A stretch of 64,000 bases of DNA from Arthrobacter sp. HY1533 (lineage in GTDB: Bacteria > Actinomycetota > Actinomycetes > Actinomycetales > Micrococcaceae). Position numbers and translations under genes: made by a program. Positions within the stretch are counted from its first letter, which is position 1. Each line of letters starts with the position of its first letter. The stretch lies in NCBI RefSeq assembly GCF_027568515.1, contig NZ_JANKZF010000003.1:62001-126000 (forward strand), in the 5' to 3' direction. Below are positions 59,901-64,000 of this stretch, piece after piece. The notes beneath the pieces are model-generated. The model saw only the letters and a list, made by a program, of their open reading frames with translations. It was not told the origin of the DNA and ran no database searches.

Positions 59901-61803
59901 CAGAATTGCGGTACTCAACAAGTACGTTGTCGGCCTTTTGCGAGTTGTCCACAGTGATTCCGGTAGCTTTCCATGCCGGATACATGTCATGTGTTTCGGG
60001 ATTGTCGTCTAAGAAAATGTCAGTCTGCACGATCTTGCGCACGTCGACGTTGGTGCTGGTGGGGGCGCCGTCAACCTTGGTGTCCAGGATGGCCGTCGTT
60101 GTGTCGCCCTTGATGCCTTCAACGGTGGCTGGACTAAAGGCCTTCGCTCCAATGAGGGTTTCCTTCGGATCAACAACCGTGATGCTGTCAGTGGCATTGT
60201 TCTCTACCGCAGGGCCGCCTGCCAGCGGGTCGCCGCTTGCGAGGATCGTGTTGCTGTATGCCTCGGTGCGGGCTGTGGTGCCCAGTATGGAAAAGTCCAG
60301 CGCGAAGCCTGACCCAGGCGCAAACTCGCCGGCGAAGCCGATTTCGAAGGACGTGACGTTTTTTCCAGCGGGCAGCCCGGCCGGGAATTTCAGCTGGCCG
60401 TTGTTGTTGGTCAGTTCGTAGGGCGTTCCGGCAATAATAATTTGGCCCGAAGTTGCGCCTGCCGGCCAGGTGCCGGAGATGAACTTCTCAAAGTCAATGC
60501 CGTTGCCGAACGGCGCCGTGCCGCTGGCCGGTTCCTTGATGCTCATGGTTTTCAACGGCTGGTTGGAGCCGTTTACGGCACCAATCTTTACCGTGGAGCG
60601 GTTCTTGCCGTCACCAATGCTGGCTTCGTCACCAGCAACAACAAACTTTGGTGTGAATGACTTGGTGGCGGCAATCGCGTAGTTGGTTTCCACAATGACA
60701 AAGCTGTCTTCGGCGAAGGCCGGCTGTGAGTTGCCCTTGGGTGTCTCCGCGGAAATGCTGACTTTGTTCTTGACTGGCTTGTCTGCTGGGGCGGGCTTGG
60801 CGCCATCACGGAGCTTGGTCTGCAGGACAATGGAACCTGCGGCACCGTTGGCTGCAATGCCGCCCTTCTCAGCGGTGGATGCTGAGGAGCTGAACGTGAA
60901 TTCAAAGCCGGTGATCCCCGGGAAATCTGTGCCTGCCGGGAATGCGGGTGGCGCATTGGGTGCGGCGGTGAGTTTCTTCACCTCTCCGGCAATTGTGTAG
61001 CTGACCTGGAGGCGGTCTGCGCCTTCAGGATAAACAATGTTGCCGAAACCGGTGAATGCGACGGCGGCGAATGGATCGGTGCCGCCTGTCGGTTCGACGA
61101 TGGTCAGCGAGGTGGCACCCACCTTGGAGGTGTTCTTGATGCCACCAAGCGTGAGCGCATTGTCCTGGCCGGACCCTTCAAGCACGCTATCCTTGGCCCA
61201 TGCCTTGCTGATGGAGGCGCCGGGAGCTGCATCTACTTTGACCCCTACCGGGTCAGCTTCATCGGTGACCTCGCCAGCCTTCGAGGTGAGCGTCGCCGTG
61301 TTGGTCAGTTCAGCGCCGTCCCACTCGGGGGACAGTGCTGCGGGCAATTTTGCCGTGATCGTGACGGAGTAGTCGGCGCCGTCGTTCAGGCCCGTGCCCT
61401 CACCATCCGGAAACACCTCGTTGAAGGTCAACTTGACCCGGTTGTCGCCCTCGGCGCCATCCTGTGTGACTGGTTTCTTGAAACCGAAGGTGGTGACCTT
61501 TTTCAGGACGAGCGGTGCAGGCAGTACGTCCACGAGCGTCGCATCGGCGCACGGTTCCGTCAACCCCGTGCAGCCAACAATGAGCTCGTACGTCACCTCG
61601 TCGCCAGGCCCAACCGGTCCGGCGGTCGTCAGTGTCTTGGTCAAGGCCATCCCGTCGCCGCCGGCTTTCGCCCCGGCGTCGGACTTTTCCCCCTGAACCA
61701 GCAGACCAGGAGCACCAGGTGAGGCAATCGCCATGGATCCCCCTGTCCCCAAAGCAAGTAGCAGCGCAAGCACAATGGCCAGACCTCTGCGCAATCTCAA
61801 CAT
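53992..61803 (-). CDS. Giant secreted repeat surface protein (SdrD/Cna-B-like)
   Basis: A 2603-residue exported protein. A signal peptide (RRGLAIVLALLLALGT, cleaved near AIAS) is followed by a DUF11-like start (EVTYELIVGCTGLTEPCADA). Five large modules of about 180-200 residues follow, each opening with a K-[SA]-[WF] strand (KAWAKD-like at about 210; KSFTPKF; KAFSPATV; KSWGKTT; KSFDPAG). DUF11-like domains (about 1120-1500) come next. Residues about 1500-2550 hold eight SdrD B-like repeats with DTNRDG calcium loops. The C-terminus has LSNTG at about 2564, a hydrophobic helix and ARRRRQSPARH, an LPXTG-like sorting signal with Pro replaced by Ser. Start ATG 61803 has AGGGGA upstream. It is likely wall-linked and adhesive. 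Single-gene unit. Confidence 0.9.
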   Translation of the reverse strand: MLRLRRGLAIVLALLLALGTGGSMAIASPGAPGLLVQGEKSDAGAKAGGDGMALTKTLTTAGPVGPGDEVTYELIVGCTGLTEPCADATLVDVLPAPLVLKKVTTFGFKKPVTQDGAEGDNRVKLTFNEVFPDGEGTGLNDGADYSVTITAKLPAALSPEWDGAELTNTATLTSKAGEVTDEADPVGVKVDAAPGASISKAWAKDSVLEGSGQDNALTLGGIKNTSKVGATSLTIVEPTGGTDPFAAVAFTGFGNIVYPEGADRLQVSYTIAGEVKKLTAAPNAPPAFPAGTDFPGITGFEFTFSSSASTAEKGGIAANGAAGSIVLQTKLRDGAKPAPADKPVKNKVSISAETPKGNSQPAFAEDSFVIVETNYAIAATKSFTPKFVVAGDEASIGDGKNRSTVKIGAVNGSNQPLKTMSIKEPASGTAPFGNGIDFEKFISGTWPAGATSGQIIIAGTPYELTNNNGQLKFPAGLPAGKNVTSFEIGFAGEFAPGSGFALDFSILGTTARTEAYSNTILASGDPLAGGPAVENNATDSITVVDPKETLIGAKAFSPATVEGIKGDTTTAILDTKVDGAPTSTNVDVRKIVQTDIFLDDNPETHDMYPAWKATGITVDNSQKADNVLVEYRNSAGAWVVLKDAALDKERLILEGKDVTGVRVTYTRGTGSFPHGQNVVSKVDFELQDLAAEKFVFSNTLGINNGKDSTGTVTVDKVMKLGSGKSWGKTTIVQKPSDMNPTNVLRLNAVNASTYPVDSLTLVDPKAGGVNPFNYVNITGFTATLRAGVNPATANLEVTFDGGATASFTGGAALKPVLTDGKSWADVVGFRFSLLPSGQHKVIRGAGFDLTVPTSLRDRLRTDDSKLIDVALSELDPKYSIPNTATSTIKRAGDPDVSEDKSAPVKVITKNSVVIKPVLTKSFDPAGALTFFPENGTPKPVTVSLNLNTGTDAADKIVIEDVDETFWNAFDFAGWNPVPASNGKVTIEYFSGAVFTTDNGNVKVQGGTWATKAPANADVQGLRVTMQGNDYEPLNKTVNVVKFNVLPRYTLRTGELNSIDGQTSNPGEADNATKSTVENDATATVERLGKGYGDLKDEAEYQFIPGKSKAGVTKDSNANPNGISAGEAVNYTIQVSNSGTEAILNPTITDKLPKDAQGLLLQLDDDWVSQLSYDFKPKFLQAPPGTSMTKDADLVKAELRNGNEITFSFPAGTKLYPGESYTIVIPVTVRAGLRAGTDLTNQVEFGGEKTDTAGGEAKVNLIEGQAYASRKLVREVPVEGQTAPTGVHNVKTGVENDKSCYDFGGGFYRYPCVVETKPGGTAEWKLSVANTGNVDAQHLEILDIFPFPGDTGVTSTQNGKSRESQWTPILLDVKLPVVPAETKMVLSYLTGDPATCKPNGKNKQDPWAGCDTNWVIDRPANPKEIRGIKLVMDFPQGLEPNGEVSLTFTTQSATEMPEGVQALAPAWNSFGYHARAIVNGKADYRSQEPIKTGITFRPVPAEKVSVGDHVWIDEDKDGRQDEDEPGIKDVVLTIAGPDGKPVTDVFGNPVLPTMTDGDGQYTFDNLPVLKDGESYTVSIDREASAKPLAPYHPTKPGQGDREGDSSSWTATSEGLGKDGDRDPSLDFGFVLTPGKVSVGDYVWVDTNRDGVQGDPAKEPGIKDVVLTIAGPDGKPVTDVFGNVVEPVKTDKDGKYSFENLPVLKDGESYTVSIDKEKSKDPLAPYIPTVDTGADRGTNSSTWTATSEGLTQDGQRDPSLDFGFVLPKVSVGDYVWVDTNRDGVQGDPAKEPGIKDVVLTIAGPDGKPVTDVFGNVVEPVKTDEKGKYTFENLPVLKDGESYTVSIDKEKSKDPLAPYIPTVDTGADRGTNSSTWTATSEGLTQDGQRDPSLDFGFVLPKVSVGDYVWVDTNRDGVQGDPAKEPGIKDVVLTIAGPDGKPVTDVFGNVVEPVKTDEKGKYTFENLPVLKDGESYTVSIDKEKSKDPLAPYIPTVDTGADRGTNSSTWTATSEGLTQDGQRDPSLDFGFVLPKVSAGDYVWVDTNRDGVQDEGEKGIKDVVLVITAPDGKPVTDVFGNVVEPIKTDENGKYSFGNLPVLKDGESYTVSIDKEASKDPLAPYIPTVQGSGNLGTDSSDWTTTSTGLTQDGQHDPSLDFGFVLPKVSVGDYVWVDTNRDGLQSEGEKGIKDVVLTIAGPDGKPVVDVFGNVVEPVTTDENGQYTFENLPVLKDGESYTVSIDKEKSKDPLAPYIPTVETEGNRGGDSSTWSATSEGLTQDGQRDPSLDFGFVLPKVSVGDYVWVDTDRDGVQGDPAKEPGIKDVVLTIAGPDGKPVVDVFGNVVEPVKTDKDGKYSFENLPVLKDGESYTVSIDKEASKDPLAPYIPTVDTGVDRGTNSSTWTATSEGLGKDRDRDASLDFGFVLPKVSVGDYVWVDSNSNGRQDAGEPGIKDVVLTIAGPDGKPVVDVFGNVVEPVKTDKDGKYSFENLPVLKDGESYTVTIDRKASANALAPYQPTTAGQGDRTGDSSTWTATSEGLSKDGERDPSLDFGFVLLPVPATTAPAAGNLSNTGFDGPVLMAMGLLLTMLGGGAVALTARRRRQSPARH
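54152..57297 (-). repeat. Eight tandem SdrD/Cna-B-like coding repeats
   Basis: Repeat units begin (VSVGD codon) at 57297, 56901, 56505, 56109, 55713, 55323, 54933 and 54537 on the minus strand. Spacings are 396, 396, 396, 396, 390, 390 and 396 nt; the last unit is about 385 nt. Units 2 to 4 are almost identical at DNA level. Units 5 and 6 lack two codons (DEGEKG/SEGEKG in place of GDPAKEPG). This points to recent duplication or gene conversion. Confidence 0.95.
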
Positions 61804-61921
61804 CAATTCCCCTATTTGAAGGGCTTCGGGCATGCCTGGGGCCTGCCGTTCACCACGTGCCTACTAACGTTTCGCCGACGCACTGCACATTCCGTCACAG
61901 CTGTCCATCGAACATGCTTGC

Positions 61922-61939
61922 ACTGTCCAAACGGACAGT
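61922..61939. promoter_or_regulatory. Palindromic operator candidate upstream of the surface protein
   Basis: ACTGTCCAAACGGACAGT has perfect 7-bp arms around a 4-nt centre. It lies 119 bp upstream of the surface protein ATG, in the 318-bp gap shared with the divergent serine dehydratase gene. A further TGTCC lies about 20 bp away. The rest of the gap contains a TAATAT -10-like box (62059-62064) for the dehydratase. Binding protein unknown. Confidence 0.55.
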
Positions 61940-62121
61940 TTTGCCCAAACGCGAGAAATCACCCCGGGGTTCACCCCCAAGCGCCCTGCGCATGTGAGCC
62001 ACTTCACGCCATGGAGCCAGATGGATGCGGTCCCGCACTTCCCACAAGGGACCGGCGGTAATATTGGTAGCTACAGCAGACGTCACAACGGATGCGCCAC
62101 AGCCTCGAGAAAGACCAAGCC

Positions 62122-63519
62122 ATGAGCGTCGGTGTTTTTGATTTGTTTTCAGTGGGAATCGGTCCCTCCAGTTCCCACACGGTGGGGCCAATGCGTGCCG
62201 CAGCCGCCTTTGTCAGGGAAGTTGAACAAGCCGGCCTGCTGGCACGCGTTGACGCCGTGCAGGTGGATCTCTACGGCTCCCTTGCGGCCACGGGCCGGGG
62301 CCACGGCACCATGACCGCCGTGCTGCTGGGCCTGGAAGGCAGGGAACCGGAGTTGATCCTCCCCGCCGAGGTGGATGCCCGACTTGCCGCCTTCGCCGCC
62401 GGGGAGCCGCTGCTGCTGGGCGGCAGCCGTGCCTTGGCGTACGGCGCCGAGGACATGGTGCTGCACCCGCTGACCATCCTGGACCGCCACACCAACGGCA
62501 TGAAGTTCTCCGTGTCCGACGCTGCGGGCCACGCGCTGCACGAGGCCACCTTTTTCTCCGTGGGTGGCGGCTTCATTGTCCGCGAGGGCGAAATTGATGC
62601 TGCAGCCGCGGAATTGGAAAGTTCCAAGGCAAAGCTCCCCCATCCCTTCCGCACGGCCGCGGAGCTGCTGGAGCACTGCGGCAGCACCGGGAAGAATTTC
62701 AGCGGAGTCATGCTGGCCAATGAGCTGGTGGAGCGCACCGAGCAGGAAGTCCGCAGCGGCCTGCTGCACATCCGTGACGTCATGGAAGACTGCAAGAATT
62801 CCAGCCTGGACCGCAGCGGCCTGCTGCCGGGCGGGCTGAAGGTTCGCCGACGGGCGCCGGACTGGCATGCCCGGCTGCGCAAGGAAGACCCGGACCGTGA
62901 TCCGAAGTTCTGGCAGGAATGGGTCAACCTGGTTGCCCTGGCCGTCAATGAGGAAAACGCCTCGGGCGGGCGTGTTGTCACGGCCCCCACCAACGGCGCA
63001 GCCGGCATCATCCCGGCCGTCATGTTCTACGCAACCCACTACACAGAGGGCATGGCGGGTGCCACGCAGGAGAAGATCGACGACGTGGTGGTCACCTTCC
63101 TGCTCGCCGCCGGAGCCGTGGGCGTTCTCTACAAGGAACAGGCTTCCATTTCCGGCGCCGAGGTGGGCTGCCAGGGCGAGGTGGGATCGGCGTCGTCCAT
63201 GGCGGCGGCAGGACTCGCCGAGGTCATGGGTGGCACCCCCGAGCAGGTGGAGAACGCGGCGGAAATCGCCATGGAACACAACCTGGGCCTGACCTGCGAC
63301 CCCATCGGAGGACTGGTGCAGGTGCCCTGCATCGAGCGCAACGCCATCGCCGCAGCGAAGGCCATCAACGCCGCGAAGATGGCCTTGTGGGGCGATGGCC
63401 AGCATCGCGTCTCCCTCGACGAGGTCATTGTGACCATGCGCGAGACCGGCCGTGACATGAGCTCCAAGTACAAGGAAACCGCCATGGGCGGCCTGGCCGT
63501 GAACGTGGTGGAGTGCTAG
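62122..63519 (+). CDS. sdaA: L-serine ammonia-lyase (iron-sulfur, single chain)
   Basis: A 465-residue L-serine dehydratase converting serine to pyruvate and ammonia. The N-terminal beta domain starts [20 protein letters not shown] and the alpha domain contains [34 protein letters not shown] and [22 protein letters not shown], with the cysteines that hold the [4Fe-4S] cluster. Length matches the single-chain type. ATG 62122 gives the canonical N-terminus; upstream AGAAAGACC is a weak ribosome site. It is monocistronic and convergent with ssrA, separated by a terminator. Confidence 0.96.
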   Translation: MSVGVFDLFSVGIGPSSSHTVGPMRAAAAFVREVEQAGLLARVDAVQVDLYGSLAATGRGHGTMTAVLLGLEGREPELILPAEVDARLAAFAAGEPLLLGGSRALAYGAEDMVLHPLTILDRHTNGMKFSVSDAAGHALHEATFFSVGGGFIVREGEIDAAAAELESSKAKLPHPFRTAAELLEHCGSTGKNFSGVMLANELVERTEQEVRSGLLHIRDVMEDCKNSSLDRSGLLPGGLKVRRRAPDWHARLRKEDPDRDPKFWQEWVNLVALAVNEENASGGRVVTAPTNGAAGIIPAVMFYATHYTEGMAGATQEKIDDVVVTFLLAAGAVGVLYKEQASISGAEVGCQGEVGSASSMAAAGLAEVMGGTPEQVENAAEIAMEHNLGLTCDPIGGLVQVPCIERNAIAAAKAINAAKMALWGDGQHRVSLDEVIVTMRETGRDMSSKYKETAMGGLAVNVVEC

Positions 63520-63529
63520 CCACCCCATG

Positions 63530-63566
63530 AAAAAGGCCTGTCCCCCGCCGAAGCGGAGGACAGGCC
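63530..63566 (-). terminator. Terminator of ssrA
   Basis: GGCCTGTCC-CCCGCCGAAGCGGA-GGACAGGCC (63535-63566) forms a long stem. Read on the minus strand it is followed by TTTTT, so it ends tmRNA transcription 12 nt past its 3' end. It can also form in the opposite RNA after the serine dehydratase gene. Confidence 0.92.
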
Positions 63567-63577
63567 CAATAGGGATG

Positions 63578-63941
63578 TGGAGATGGGGAGAATTGAACTC
63601 CCGTCCGATGTTGTGTTGTCAGGGCTTCTCCGGGTGCAGTTTGCAGCGGTTTTTCTCGGCCCCAGCTGTCTCGCAAACAAGCAGCTGCCAGGCCCAGTTG
63701 CATAAAAGTCCCCCAAGTTCCTGCAACAAGAACTTAGAGCAGTGGCCCTCTAGATGACGCCAGGATCCGGGACGAGAGCATTCCCGGGCTGACGGACTGT
63801 CTTACTGCTTAGGCAGCAAGAGCGAAGTCAGTGCGATTTGATTCAGCACTTATTTTTTTACAGAGATCGTTTACGAGATAACCCTGTATCCTCGACCCGC
63901 TTCACCTGTCTCGACATACACCGTCGAAACCGATCATCCCC
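63578..63941 (-). ncRNA. ssrA: Transfer-messenger RNA
   Basis: About 364 nt. The 5' end GGGGATGATCGGTTTCGAC and the 3' T-arm with GTTCAATTC and CATCTCC-A give a tRNA-like half with a 7-bp acceptor stem (one G-U). The resume codon GCT follows TAAGT. The tag reads AESNRTDFALAA then TAA (minus strand near 63831-63797), ending in the ALAA expected for proteolysis. The terminal CCA is not encoded after the discriminator A. It rescues stalled ribosomes with SmpB, whose gene probably lies just beyond the right edge. Confidence 0.96.
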
Positions 63942-63956
63942 TATTGTTTTTTCAAA

Positions 63957-63993
63957 TCCACGTCCGGCTCCCTTGCGGGAAACTATCCGTGGA
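63957..63993. other. Hairpin immediately upstream of ssrA
   Basis: TCCACG (63957-63962) pairs with CGTGGA (63988-63993) around an inner TCCC-TTGC-GGGA. It is 16 bp from the tmRNA 5' end and has only a short T-rich tail, so it could be a weak terminator of the gene beyond the edge or a processing site. No clear -10 box for ssrA was seen. Confidence 0.45.
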
Positions 63994-64000
63994 CTATCCA

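Noticed and set aside
63578-63600. A tRNA gene at the T-arm GTTCAATTC
   Set aside because: The T-arm and acceptor belong to tmRNA; no D- and anticodon arms are within tRNA distance.

Overview
The window is high-GC DNA of a free-living actinobacterium, most like Arthrobacter or a close Micrococcaceae relative. This is inferred from a SigR/RsrA pair, a fused Kgd-type 2-oxoglutarate decarboxylase, GuaB1, the small ribosomal protein bL37, DUF4193 and DUF5997 proteins, a CmtR metal sensor, many TANNNT promoters placed 7-9 nt before start codons, and a tmRNA tag ending in ALAA. No tRNA, rRNA, CRISPR array or insertion sequence was seen.

1-28 kb is a carbohydrate catabolism region, mostly on the minus strand. 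It opens with a SoxR-controlled flavin reductase (partial), soxR and a gluconokinase. Next comes a GntR/FadR regulator divergent from a polyol/idonate-type dehydrogenase with a three-gene sugar ABC importer. A CmtR-CDF metal efflux pair follows. The hexuronate module is uxaC-uxuB plus a glucuronide-type GPH transporter, ManD mannonate dehydratase, a second gluconokinase and a GH3 enzyme. Beyond a LacI regulator lies a six-gene operon: an oligopeptide-type (family 5) ABC importer with a permease-ATPase fusion, a xylose-isomerase-like TIM barrel protein and a Gfo/Idh/MocA oxidoreductase. A second Gfo/Idh plus TIM-barrel pair sits divergent from a second LacI regulator. Similar LacI-type operators (TKRCAACCGRTTGYCA-like) lie at the promoters of uxaC, the GPH transporter, the ABC operon and the divergent isomerase/lacI pair, and a weaker one lies in the leader of the first lacI. 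I therefore read most of this region as one coordinated regulon for plant-derived uronates or modified glycosides.

28-47 kb is core metabolism and stress control: guaB1, kgd, a degenerate SGNH protein, a DUF4097-padR pair with CGATATA-type operator candidates, bL37, sigR-rsrA with an autoregulatory SigR-type promoter, a DoxX-like protein, aroA, rsgA and hisN. A SAM-I/IV-clan riboswitch then precedes a cysteine desulfurase-like class V aminotransferase, followed by a methyltransferase and the manganese pair mntH-mntR.

46-64 kb is mixed. It holds a YrdB-like membrane protein, an acyl-CoA synthetase, DUF4193, DUF5997, a translationally coupled HTH/seven-TM membrane pair, a large ATP-binding LuxR regulator, and a 2603-residue secreted surface protein with eight SdrD/Cna-B-like repeats and a non-canonical LSNTG sorting motif. 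The window ends with L-serine dehydratase and ssrA (tmRNA). The most unusual items are the LacI-linked family 5 transporter and paired Gfo/TIM-barrel operons, the SAM riboswitch on a desulfurase-like gene, the HTH/7TM pair and the giant repeat protein. A suspicious G/C homopolymer tract at the 3' end of the family 5 binding-protein gene may be a sequence error.
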